This document shows, piece by piece, positions 1-7,659 of a stretch of DNA of 64,000 nt. The notes beneath the pieces are model-generated. The model did not search any database. It saw nothing but the letters and a program-made list of their open reading frames with translations, and was not told the DNA's origin. Position numbers and translations under genes: made by a program. Every line of letters begins with the position of its first letter. Position 1 is the first letter of the stretch. The stretch lies in assembly GCA_027493955.1 (NCBI GenBank), contig JAOSJT010000001.1, forward strand, positions 1,131,131 through 1,195,130, read 5' to 3'. Source of the DNA: Bacteroidia bacterium. Lineage in GTDB: Bacteria > Bacteroidota > Ignavibacteria > SZUA-365.

Positions 1-82
1 TGCCGTCCTCCTCTATCTCGATTTCTGCGATTTCCGACTCGTTGACTATTTTTATCAGTCGTTTGACATACTGAAGATCCAT
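1..82 (-). CDS. accB: AccB, biotin carboxyl carrier protein of acetyl-CoA carboxylase (N-terminal fragment)
   Basis: Only the first 27 codons are in the window; the gene runs off the left edge. The start reads MDLQYVKRLIKIVNESEIAE, followed by an acidic stretch. This is the typical AccB N-terminus, with a short helix before the biotinyl domain. A good ribosome site (AGGAG) lies just upstream of the ATG. The gene begins 29 bases after efp ends, and efp-accB(-accC) is a very common bacterial order. AccB would carry biotin in the first step of fatty-acid synthesis. The biotinyl lysine domain is outside the window, so the call rests on the N-terminus and context. Confidence 0.8.
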   Translation of the reverse strand, partial: MDLQYVKRLIKIVNESEIAEIEIEEDG

Positions 83-111
83 TGCGGCTCCTGTGTGTGA
101 AAGGAGGAGAA

Positions 112-672
112 CTATTTCACTCGTTCGAGGTATGCGCCGGTGCGCGTATCGATTTTCAGTTTTTCGCCCTGTTCGATGAAGAGCGGTACGACCACCGCGG
201 CACCCGTTTCGACGATGGCGCGCTTGCTGCCGCCTTGCGCCGTATCACCGCGCACGCCGGGTTCGGTTTCCGTGACGACAAGTTCTACCGTGATGGGGAG
301 CTCACCGGAAATCGGTGTGTCGCCATCCATGAGTATTTCGCACACTTCTCCTTCACGCAGGAAGCGAACGGAATCACCGAAAGTCACGGCGTCTACGTGT
401 ATCTGCTCGTAATTCTCCTGATCCATGAAGCAGAGATAATCGCCTTCAGGGTAGAGGAACTGGAATTTGCGGCGATCCACACGCACGACATCCACGTTCT
501 CCCCAGGGCGGAAGCGTTGCTCAAAGGCGGAACCGGTACGCATATTGCGCAGCTTGGTGAGAACCATCGCCCCGCCCTTTCCCGGCTTGTGGTGGCGCCA
601 CTCAACAATAGTGTGAAGATCGCCGTTGAAGCGAATGATAAGACCGTTGCGAAAATCAGTCGTAGAACCCAT
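112..672 (-). CDS. efp: Elongation factor P
   Basis: This 186-residue protein matches the usual EF-P length. EF-P binds the ribosome between the P and E sites and relieves stalling at polyproline. The KOW-like N-terminal domain carries the loop HHKPGKGGA, with Lys32 at the position modified in many bacteria (Lys34 in E. coli). Two OB-type domains follow, ending in TRTGAYLERVK, a typical EF-P tail. The start at MGSTTDFRN was chosen because the 25 residues upstream are unlike EF-P. It is probably co-transcribed with accB. No EpmA, EpmB or EarP gene is visible here; a deoxyhypusine-synthase-like gene lies about 53 kb away. Confidence 0.96.
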   Translation of the reverse strand: MGSTTDFRNGLIIRFNGDLHTIVEWRHHKPGKGGAMVLTKLRNMRTGSAFEQRFRPGENVDVVRVDRRKFQFLYPEGDYLCFMDQENYEQIHVDAVTFGDSVRFLREGEVCEILMDGDTPISGELPITVELVVTETEPGVRGDTAQGGSKRAIVETGAAVVVPLFIEQGEKLKIDTRTGAYLERVK

Positions 673-1054
673 ACAAATAGTTACTCTGAACAATGATGAA
701 TATCCGATACAGAACTTTAAGTTAGGCAGGAACAGCCATAAAATCAAGAAATGCAGGTTTTACGGAAACGTGCGGAGATTGCTCCGCGGGTGGACACGGA
801 TGATGACGGTTTGCCGCGAATGATTTCGTTGGTGGTACGTTGATTCCGGGTACACCTTGGGATTCGGAGTTGATCATTCGAGGACGTTGTACACTGCCTG
901 CGCCACGTCTTCCCCGCGCTCCGTCCATCCGCGAAGGACCATGACCTTCCGTATCAACAGCGCGGCGGTCCGCGCCGCAGATCCGCTCCGATCCATGCAA
1001 TCCGCGCAGCGAAACTCAATTTTTCCACGCGGTGAATTTGCATATTTTATCAAA
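673..1054. other. Divergent intergenic region between efp and the lipoprotein operon
   Basis: This 382-base stretch separates two divergently transcribed units, so it should hold both promoters. I see no convincing gene, RNA or long inverted repeat in it. The last part before the plus-strand ATG is AT-rich (TTTGCATATTTTATCAAAATGG), as expected near a promoter, but I cannot fix -33 and -7 boxes. Confidence 0.5.
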
Positions 1055-2065
1055 ATGGACAGAATAGCACGCATCACAGCATTCCCCTTTCTGATCGCAG
1101 CATTGCTCGCGCTCGTCGCAACAGGCTGCGGTAACAATGAGAAGGAAATTCCCAAGGAGGAGCGCGGGGAGCCGAATGTGCTGCCGGAAGAAATCGTGCT
1201 CTACCGCGAAGCGCGTGACGCCTTTCGGGAGTGGGTGCGCGTCTTTGACGCACAGCGTTCCTTTCAATCCGCATTCGGCCTGCTCTCGCGTGTCAGCAGG
1301 TCGCGACTGCGAGAAGAGGGAGTAAACGACGCTGCCGGCTTCGAACGTTGGTTCGTGGAGCGGGCCAATGCGGGTGTGCCGCCCTTCTCCTATACATTCT
1401 CACGTTTCGACATCATCGACATAGAGATGCGCGACAGCAGCGAGGCGCTGCTCACCGGCACCTTCATTGTGCAAGTGCATTCGACGACGTTCGAGAGCGT
1501 CGGCACGTTCCGTCTGCGGCGACAAGGCGGTCGCTGGGTGGTACCGTTCGCGGAAAGCGGTGATTTCGAAGCATCCTGGTGGCAGAAGGAACGACAGTTC
1601 TCCACACGTGTGCGCGAAGAAGGCACATCCACATACACAGCGCAGAAACTCGGACTGTCCGTACGCTACCCCATTACCTGGGATGTCTCCACCCGCGGCA
1701 CGCTCGGCATACCAGGGCACGGAAGCGCAGGCGCAGGCATCGAACTCACGTACATTGATCCGACAACCTTACTCCCGCAGGCCATTATGCGCATCGCGAC
1801 GCTCCCTGTGCCCGTGCCCGACAGCGTCTTTGCACTATCCGGTAATGGCGGATCAACGGATCCGGTCGTCCTGCGCCGTGAGAATGCGACCGTAACGGAA
1901 GGCGGCACACTGTCCGGCAAACTGACGATTCTCGCCGATGTCCTCAACAACAGACAGATCGCCGTGCTTGCGGTCGTTGATGAGAACAGCAGCTTCCAGT
2001 TTTTCGGGCAAACGTTTGAATCCATCCTTTCCTCCATCGCAACCAGTAAGGTCACGCCGCAATGA
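1055..2065 (+). CDS. Predicted lipoprotein of unknown function
   Basis: The product is 336 residues. The start at MDRIARITAF gives a clean lipoprotein signal: basic start, hydrophobic core, then the lipobox ATGC with Cys near residue 25. The ORF is open upstream, but that part is not signal-like. Residues of about 45-170 look alpha+beta and NTF2-like in feel (helix, then strands such as TGTFIVQVHSTTFESVGTF). The second half begins with a segment on the pattern GLSVRYPITWDV, seen in PsbP-like proteins. I do not recognise the family. It is the first gene of a plus-strand operon, and its stop overlaps the next start (ATGA). Confidence 0.85.
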   Translation: MDRIARITAFPFLIAALLALVATGCGNNEKEIPKEERGEPNVLPEEIVLYREARDAFREWVRVFDAQRSFQSAFGLLSRVSRSRLREEGVNDAAGFERWFVERANAGVPPFSYTFSRFDIIDIEMRDSSEALLTGTFIVQVHSTTFESVGTFRLRRQGGRWVVPFAESGDFEASWWQKERQFSTRVREEGTSTYTAQKLGLSVRYPITWDVSTRGTLGIPGHGSAGAGIELTYIDPTTLLPQAIMRIATLPVPVPDSVFALSGNGGSTDPVVLRRENATVTEGGTLSGKLTILADVLNNRQIAVLAVVDENSSFQFFGQTFESILSSIATSKVTPQ

Positions 2066-2976
2066 GATTGCTCTATACTCTGTTATTCTTCTCCATCACA
2101 CTACTGTCCGCCACCGCTTGCGAGCGCGAGGCCGGTACAAAGGACTCCCCTGCTCAGCCCGCTGCCGAAGGCCGTATGGAAGGCCGCGACGCGGTGGATG
2201 ACTCTGTCCACGTCCCGCGTGTCGCGGATCCGAAGCTCAAAGCGGAGCTGCAAAGAGAGTTGAAACAGATTATGGCCGTCCGGAATGCCGCGGATCGTCC
2301 GGACGAGATTCAGAGCATGATCGTCGATTTGCAGGCACTCTTCAAAGTGTTGACGGTGACGGCACGGGCGTTCGACAAGCAGGGGCAGTTCACGAAGGAG
2401 ATTCAGGCGGAAATGGGGCGCTTTCGGAACTCCGACGAGACTGTGAAAGACGATGCCGGACGCATAATGAATGGTCTTACCGGTGTGTACAACATGTATG
2501 CGATACTGGCAAAAATGCGTTTTGTGGGACGCGAAGAGCAACAACGGCAGATTCAGGGCATACACAACGCCACCGTCTCGATGTTCAAGCCGGACATTCA
2601 GGCAGTACGGGCCGCTGCGGCAATCGCCAAAAGCGTGTATATGCTCTGTACCATGATCATGCGAGACATCGATTCCGAGGGACTGTATATCGAGGCGTTC
2701 GAGCAGATTGAAGACCGCTACAAGGAGGGAAACAAGGTATCGAGCATGGATGAGGACAGGTATATCAATGGCGTATTCCGCACCTTTGAGGTCTCGCAAC
2801 TGTGGGCACTCTGGATGAATCCGGCGGAAAGGAGCAAGATATCCGGACTGAGCGGAGAGATCGCCGGCAAAAGCGCGCGTGCCGAGAGTGTCGGTGAGCA
2901 GATGAGCGTTGCCACGGAGTACCTGTACCGCATCAGCTTACACATCGCGGCGGAAACCGTATCGCTCACTCTGTAG
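2062..2976 (+). CDS. Predicted helical lipoprotein of unknown function
   Basis: The product is 304 residues and opens with a signal peptide and lipobox (LSATAC, Cys20). The mature part is rich in Ala, Glu, Gln, Arg and Met with few aromatics, suggesting a mostly helical protein. No known domain is recognised. The ATG overlaps the stop of the previous gene by four bases, so the two lipoproteins are very likely translationally coupled. Ten bases separate it from the acyltransferase gene downstream. It should sit in the inner or outer membrane facing the periplasm. Confidence 0.85.
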   Translation: MRLLYTLLFFSITLLSATACEREAGTKDSPAQPAAEGRMEGRDAVDDSVHVPRVADPKLKAELQRELKQIMAVRNAADRPDEIQSMIVDLQALFKVLTVTARAFDKQGQFTKEIQAEMGRFRNSDETVKDDAGRIMNGLTGVYNMYAILAKMRFVGREEQQRQIQGIHNATVSMFKPDIQAVRAAAAIAKSVYMLCTMIMRDIDSEGLYIEAFEQIEDRYKEGNKVSSMDEDRYINGVFRTFEVSQLWALWMNPAERSKISGLSGEIAGKSARAESVGEQMSVATEYLYRISLHIAAETVSLTL

Positions 2977-2986
2977 GAGCATCGGG

Positions 2987-3973
2987 ATGAGGTTGTGGAT
3001 GGTCGAGACGGCGCGACTTGACGATGCCGGTGCAGAATGGGAAGAACTGCACCGGCGAGCCAAAGGGATTGTGTTTACGTCCGGCGACTGGCTGCGCACC
3101 CTCGCCGATATGTACGGTCGTGAGGCATATTGCGTTCTTGTGGGCGACGGGGAGATGATTCGTGCGGGTATTCCGTTGCTGCTGAAACGAAAGGGAATGC
3201 TACGCTACTCCGGTGCACTGCCGATGAGCCTCTATTCCGGGCTTCTGCACACGCTTGCTCCCGAAGACTATCCCGGAGCCTGTGAGGCGCTGCTGAGCGA
3301 AAGCGAGCAGCTTTGCCATTTCGCCTCTCTGTCCCTCCCGCATGATAATGCGTTGATCTCCATACTTGCTTCCCGCGAATGGGATGTGCAGCACCGTCTG
3401 AGTCTGCGCCTCGACCTCTCGAATCCTGAGCGACTCTGGAACGGATACAGTCAATCCCTGCGTCGGAAAATCCGCAGAGCTTCAGAAGTACCCTTGACGA
3501 TTCGTGACGATGCTCCTGTTGACCTCCTCATCGACTTGTATGAAAAAAGCTATCTGCGCCACGGAATACTCCCTCCCACGCCGCCGCAACAGATGCGCGG
3601 CTGGCTCTCCCGGCTGCGGCAGCAAGGACTGTTGCATTGTTTTGCCGCGTACCGTGCGGACGGTGTGCCGGCAGCTGCCCGCGCGCTCATACGGGATGGC
3701 GATATGGTGTACGACTGGCTTGCCGGTGCCGACCCGGTTGTGGCCCCGTCCGGGTCGCATTCTCTCTTGCACACCATCCTTCTCCGCTACTCCGCGGAGG
3801 GTGCGAAAACGTTTGATTTCATGGGCGCCAACACACCCGGCGTGGTCGAGTTCAAAAGAAGTTTCGGACCGTACGAACATCCGTACGTTGAGGCCTATTG
3901 GTACCGGACACCGCTGGTGAAGACCTTGTTGCGGATACAGAGTGCGCGATTACTGCGCGGGAGACGGCTGTGA
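2987..3973 (+). CDS. FemAB/GNAT-type acyltransferase (Acetyltransf_6-like)
   Basis: This 328-residue cytoplasmic protein has the layout of the BioF2/FemAB-like GNAT group. The N-terminal half includes SGDWLRTLADMYG and SLYSGLLH, a central basic helix SLRRKIRRASE precedes the second GNAT-like half, and it ends with FDFMGANTPGVVEFKRSFGP. This last type of motif (F-[DM]-G-x(3)-xVxxFKxxFG) is characteristic of FemAB-like proteins that attach acyl or aminoacyl groups to cell-envelope molecules. The start at MRLWMVETARL follows the preceding stop by ten bases. Its stop overlaps the GTG start of the barrel gene. The substrate cannot be told from sequence. Confidence 0.82.
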   Translation: MRLWMVETARLDDAGAEWEELHRRAKGIVFTSGDWLRTLADMYGREAYCVLVGDGEMIRAGIPLLLKRKGMLRYSGALPMSLYSGLLHTLAPEDYPGACEALLSESEQLCHFASLSLPHDNALISILASREWDVQHRLSLRLDLSNPERLWNGYSQSLRRKIRRASEVPLTIRDDAPVDLLIDLYEKSYLRHGILPPTPPQQMRGWLSRLRQQGLLHCFAAYRADGVPAAARALIRDGDMVYDWLAGADPVVAPSGSHSLLHTILLRYSAEGAKTFDFMGANTPGVVEFKRSFGPYEHPYVEAYWYRTPLVKTLLRIQSARLLRGRRL

Positions 3974-6051
3974 CACGACTTCTCTTCCTCTTCTCGTGCC
4001 TGCTCATCATCAACACGACGGCCTGGGCACAAATTGACAGCGTCGCGACACCTGATGACACGACATTCGTATCGTCTGCCGCTGATGCGGGAACCTCCCC
4101 TGTCACCGCCCCCTTGTCGCTCGCTCGTCATGGCAGACCGTCACCTGCGCATATCACACTGTCGCGGGACTCCATTCTCCTGCTGTCCTATCACCATGCC
4201 GGCGAGGTTCTCGGCGCCATGGCGGGGATACAGGAGTTCAGTCTCGGGAATTTTGGACAGCCGCTTTGGTTGGGGCGCATGGGATCGGGTCCCCGCCAGT
4301 GGACGATGACGCTGAACGGCAGTGATCTTGCCGGCGCCTTGACGGATGGCCCGGAGATGCATCAAATCCCGATCGAGGACATAGGCACACTCAGCATCTC
4401 CGCACAGTACGACGCATTCTGGCTGGGCGGCCCCGGTGCCGTGCTCGCAGCCGATGTTGTGGAGAAGGAATGGCACGCGCCCCGTCCGGTAACACGGCTT
4501 CGTCATACTGAAGCGGCCAACGAATACCTCTACACCGACGGAATGTTTACCCTGGACGTGTCGGACCGGGAGAATGTGTTCATCGCCGGAACCCGCACCG
4601 TAATCGGTACATCCGGTTCAAACGACGCGGCACGCTTCGCAAACAACAGGCATGAGAGCTGGAATCTGCGATTGCGCTACCGGAATCAGATCAGTACCGC
4701 AGTGAGTGCGCGAGTGGCGCTGCGCTACGACGACGGCATTACCCTGCTCAATGGCGGTGTCGCGCCACCACTGGACGCAGACCTCAATCTCTACCCCTAT
4801 CCGGTGGATGGAACCGAGCCCTTCAGCACGGAGGCCTTCGACGCGAAAGTGGCATCGCTCGTGAATACCACGATGTCCACACAGCGGCAGCGGTATACCG
4901 CCGAAGGCGGCGGCCGGATACAGTGGGACAAGGACAGCGCGCATGTCACGGATGTACGATTCACGGCACAATCCGAGGTGAGCCGCTTTCACGACCGCAT
5001 GCAGGAGCTCCTGGTGGACAGCATCGCCGACCCTCTGCTCAACATCACCGATGCCTGGTCGCGAACTGCAGTGGAGCTTCGCCATACGAACGACCTCGGC
5101 TGGTCCACATTGAACCTGGCGGCATCGGCCTCTCCCTACAGCGCAAAAAAAGGCGGCGAGATGTTTTCACGCAGCGGCCTGAACACCATGCTGCGCGGCA
5201 AATTGGATTTGACCCTGGGAGCACTGCACGCGACAGGAATGGCGCGATTGGATAACATGTACGGCAGGAGCGCGTTGAGTGCGGGAGCGGGGGCTGATGT
5301 TCGCATCGGAGATGCGCTGACGGTGTGGGGAGGCGTATCGTACTCCCCCAGGATATATTCGCTTACCGAGCAATGGTATCGCGAGGGAGCGTCAGCGACG
5401 CTGCCCAAGGAAGCGCCGCTTGAAGATTTGCGCACGACCGAGCTGGGCGCACGGGTGCTGTTGGCCTGGCTGAATGCGGATGTTCGCGTATTCCAGCGCA
5501 GAGCGGAAAACCGACTTCTGCTGCGCAGTACGCCCATGACAGGTACCCTCCCCGGCAGATACAGTCTGGCAGTCACCGAGACAGGAGAAAGCGAAAACCT
5601 TTCCGGAGTGAGCGCCGATATCCGTATCGCGCTGTGGCGCTTTTTCCTCGATCAGCAAGGGACGTTGCTGCAATCGGACAGGACGCAGAGCGTCGCGCGT
5701 TCCCTGCTCGCGCCTGAACGATCGTACCGGGCGGAGCTGTATTATCGGGGATCACTGATCGAAGGGACACTCGATCTGCGCATCGGCGGGTCGTTCAACT
5801 ACAACAGCGCGTATTTGCCGCTGAGCTATCACCCGCTCACGGGGCTCTTCACGTACGCATCTCCGGACAACGCATGGACGTACACCGACATGTGGCGAGT
5901 GGATGCCTTCGTTTTCGCCACCATCAAGGACAGAGCGACCATTCACGTCGTGTTGCACAACGCATTCGACACGCCGTATATCACGACGCAGTTTTATCCG
6001 ATGTTCGACCGCGCCGTACGTATCGGCGTGGATTGGATTTTCTTTGATTGA
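3970..6051 (+). CDS. TonB-dependent-receptor-like outer-membrane protein
   Basis: The product is 693 residues from a GTG start that overlaps the previous stop (GTGA). It opens with a signal peptide (TRLLFLFSCLLIINTTAWA|Q). Residues of about 65-170 resemble a plug domain: an initial strand, then GEVLGAMAGIQEF, a QWTMTLNG turn and IEDIGTLSIS. The remainder is a long series of alternating amphipathic strands ending in RIGVDWIFFD, as in outer-membrane barrels. There is no N-terminal carboxypeptidase-regulatory domain and no clear TonB box, so active TonB-driven import is uncertain. It is the last gene of the four-gene operon. Confidence 0.85.
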   Translation: MTRLLFLFSCLLIINTTAWAQIDSVATPDDTTFVSSAADAGTSPVTAPLSLARHGRPSPAHITLSRDSILLLSYHHAGEVLGAMAGIQEFSLGNFGQPLWLGRMGSGPRQWTMTLNGSDLAGALTDGPEMHQIPIEDIGTLSISAQYDAFWLGGPGAVLAADVVEKEWHAPRPVTRLRHTEAANEYLYTDGMFTLDVSDRENVFIAGTRTVIGTSGSNDAARFANNRHESWNLRLRYRNQISTAVSARVALRYDDGITLLNGGVAPPLDADLNLYPYPVDGTEPFSTEAFDAKVASLVNTTMSTQRQRYTAEGGGRIQWDKDSAHVTDVRFTAQSEVSRFHDRMQELLVDSIADPLLNITDAWSRTAVELRHTNDLGWSTLNLAASASPYSAKKGGEMFSRSGLNTMLRGKLDLTLGALHATGMARLDNMYGRSALSAGAGADVRIGDALTVWGGVSYSPRIYSLTEQWYREGASATLPKEAPLEDLRTTELGARVLLAWLNADVRVFQRRAENRLLLRSTPMTGTLPGRYSLAVTETGESENLSGVSADIRIALWRFFLDQQGTLLQSDRTQSVARSLLAPERSYRAELYYRGSLIEGTLDLRIGGSFNYNSAYLPLSYHPLTGLFTYASPDNAWTYTDMWRVDAFVFATIKDRATIHVVLHNAFDTPYITTQFYPMFDRAVRIGVDWIFFD

Positions 6052-6084
6052 CGTTTTCTCGCATCGGACTATTCAGTATGTTTT

Positions 6085-6151
6085 ATTTCCGGTCCGCAGG
6101 ACCTCGTTCAGAACACTCCTGCGATGCGGGACCTCTTCTCCGACCGGAAAT
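6085..6151 (+). promoter_or_regulatory. Long-range inverted repeat in the leader of the PLP enzyme gene
   Basis: ATTTCCGGTC (6085-6094) is exactly complementary to GACCGGAAAT (6142-6151). A smaller hairpin GGTCC-GCA-GGACC (6091-6103) overlaps the left arm, so the two structures would compete. The element lies 37 bases before the GTG start of the trans-sulfuration-type gene. The arrangement could be a regulatory RNA leader or a DNA-binding site. It does not match the SAM-I or SAH riboswitch consensus as I know them. Confidence 0.35.
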
Positions 6152-6187
6152 GCACCTTTTCCTCTCGTATTATATCGGAGTTCTATC

Positions 6188-7369
6188 GTGAAATCCATTC
6201 GTGACGCAGCCAAAGCAACACAGGCCGTTCATGCCGGCATCGAGGAAGACCGTTTCGGCGCGGTGGTTCCACCCATTTATCAGACGTCGACGTTCAAATT
6301 CGAAAATGTCCAGCACGGGGCGGATCTGTTCGCCGGCAAAGGCGACGGCTACATTTACACCCGCATGCTCAATCCCACTATACAGGCGATGGAAAACGCG
6401 ATCGCGATTCTCGAAGGCGGCTCGCACGGCCTCGGTTGCGGCAGCGGCATGGCGGCGATTCACACCGCGCTGGCAACGCTCCTGAAAGCCGGAGACCATG
6501 TGGTGTGCAGCGAGTCCGTATACGGACCGACCAGCACCCTTCTGAAGAATTACCTCACCGGCTTCGGTATCGAGAGCACCTTCGTCGATTCATCGAGCAC
6601 CGAAGCGGTTGCGGCGGCGGTGAGTCCCGCGACACGTGTCATTTTTATTGAGACACCAGCAAATCCGACACTCGTAATCAGCGACCTCAGGGCAATCGCC
6701 GCCATTGCACAGAACGCGCAGGCGAAACTGGTCGTTGACAATACCTTCATGAATCCCGTAATGCAGCGACCGCTGGAAATGGGCGCCGATGTCGTTGTGC
6801 ACAGTTTGACAAAATCCCTGAACGGGCATGCGGATGTTGTGGGTGGTATCATCGTCGTGAAGGATGAAGAGACCTATACCACCTTCCGCAAGGCGCTGAA
6901 TAATTTCGGCGGTGTGATTGATCCCTTCAACTCCTTCCTCGTGCATCGGGGGCTGAAAACACTGCATCTCCGCACTGAACGTTCCTCCGATAATGCGATG
7001 AAAATCGCACAATGGCTCGAAACACACCCCGCCATCGAATGGGTACGCTATCCCGGTTTGCCCAGTCATCCGCAACATGAACTGGCAACCCAACAGATGG
7101 ACGGATACGGATCAATGATTGCCTGTGAACTGAAGGGCGGTATGGAAGCCGGCATATCGGTCATGAACAGCGTCCAGCTCTTCGCATTGGCGGTCAGTCT
7201 CGGTGGCGTGGAATCTCTGATTCAACATCCCGCCAGCATGACGCATTTCACCATGGGCAAGGAACAACGCGAGCAGGCTCACATTACCGATGGCTTGGTC
7301 CGTATCTCCGTCGGCATAGAAGATGTCGACGAATTGATCACAGACCTGGAGCAAGCGCTCCGAGCGTAA
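6188..7369 (+). CDS. Cys/Met-metabolism PLP enzyme (methionine gamma-lyase / cystathionine gamma-lyase type)
   Basis: The product is 393 residues, the normal size for this fold-type I family. Visible signatures are VHAGIEEDRFGAVVPPIYQTST at the N-terminus (abridged family motif), YTRMLNPT, the cofactor loop GCGSGMAAIH, the aspartate in VVDNTFMNP, the Schiff-base lysine in HSLTKSLNGHAD and SVGIED near the end. Such enzymes split or make cystathionine, or break methionine or homocysteine down. The loop that carries a reactive Cys in methionine gamma-lyase reads SVYGPTST here, without that Cys, so the exact reaction is open. The GTG start was chosen because upstream sequence is not family-like. 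Confidence 0.88.
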   Translation: MKSIRDAAKATQAVHAGIEEDRFGAVVPPIYQTSTFKFENVQHGADLFAGKGDGYIYTRMLNPTIQAMENAIAILEGGSHGLGCGSGMAAIHTALATLLKAGDHVVCSESVYGPTSTLLKNYLTGFGIESTFVDSSSTEAVAAAVSPATRVIFIETPANPTLVISDLRAIAAIAQNAQAKLVVDNTFMNPVMQRPLEMGADVVVHSLTKSLNGHADVVGGIIVVKDEETYTTFRKALNNFGGVIDPFNSFLVHRGLKTLHLRTERSSDNAMKIAQWLETHPAIEWVRYPGLPSHPQHELATQQMDGYGSMIACELKGGMEAGISVMNSVQLFALAVSLGGVESLIQHPASMTHFTMGKEQREQAHITDGLVRISVGIEDVDELITDLEQALRA

Positions 7370-7409
7370 GCGCACAAGTAATCCGTCTCAGGCGGAACGA
7401 CCCAGGATC

Positions 7410-7444
7410 GACGATTTACGATTGAAGATTTTCGATTTGTCGTC
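7410..7444. repeat. Heptad repeat array A (N-ACGATT type)
   Basis: The stretch divides into consecutive 7-mers GACGATT, TACGATT, GAAGATT, TTCGATT, TGTCGTC. Four of the five units end in GATT, with no insertions. It lies just past the PLP enzyme gene. A 12-base core (CGATTTACGATT) recurs exactly in array C on the other side of the MFS gene. Confidence 0.7.
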
Positions 7445-7460
7445 GTATCCGAAGTTGTAG

Positions 7461-7495
7461 CGAAGCGCTGAGAACCCGGCGTTCTCAGATCTTCG
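7461..7495 (+). other. Strong hairpin downstream of the PLP enzyme gene
   Basis: CTGAGAAC (7468-7475) pairs with GTTCTCAG (7481-7488) around a CCGGC loop. The outer CGAAG and CTTCG extend the stem. No T-tract follows, so it is not a standard Rho-independent terminator by itself. It may be a 3' RNA-stabilising structure. Confidence 0.45.
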
Positions 7496-7520
7496 AAGGA
7501 CCGGGATGAACGGCAGAGAG

Positions 7521-7555
7521 AGGGCAGAGTGTTTGCAACTCTGCCCTTCTTCATT
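7521..7555 (+). terminator. Possible Rho-independent terminator after the PLP enzyme gene
   Basis: AGGGCAGAGT (7521-7530) and ACTCTGCCCT (7538-7547) form a 10-bp perfect stem with loop GTTTGCA, followed by TCTTCATT. The T-run is interrupted, so strength is uncertain. It lies between two convergent genes and about 150 bases past the plus-strand stop. Confidence 0.5.
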
Positions 7556-7589
7556 AGCAACACCCGCTTCCTCTTCCTCTCCCCCTTCA

Positions 7590-7659
7590 CTCTTTCCTCT
7601 TTCCTCTTTCCTCTTTCCTCTTTCCTCTTTCCTCTTTCCTCCTCACTCTTTCCTCTTTC
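7590..7659. repeat. Heptad repeat array B (CTCTTTC)
   Basis: Seven perfect head-to-tail copies of CTCTTTC cover 7590-7638. A short interruption follows, then two more perfect copies (7646-7659). The array runs into the 3' end of the MFS gene: the last two copies encode, on the minus strand, part of its basic C-terminal tail, and the stop codon falls in the interruption (7643-7645). A 7-base unit is not a multiple of three, so copy change inside the coding part would shift the frame. Confidence 0.9.

Noticed and set aside
6085-6151. SAM-I or SAH riboswitch
   Set aside because: The core consensus elements of both classes are missing; only the inverted repeats are supported, so it is listed as an undefined regulatory element.
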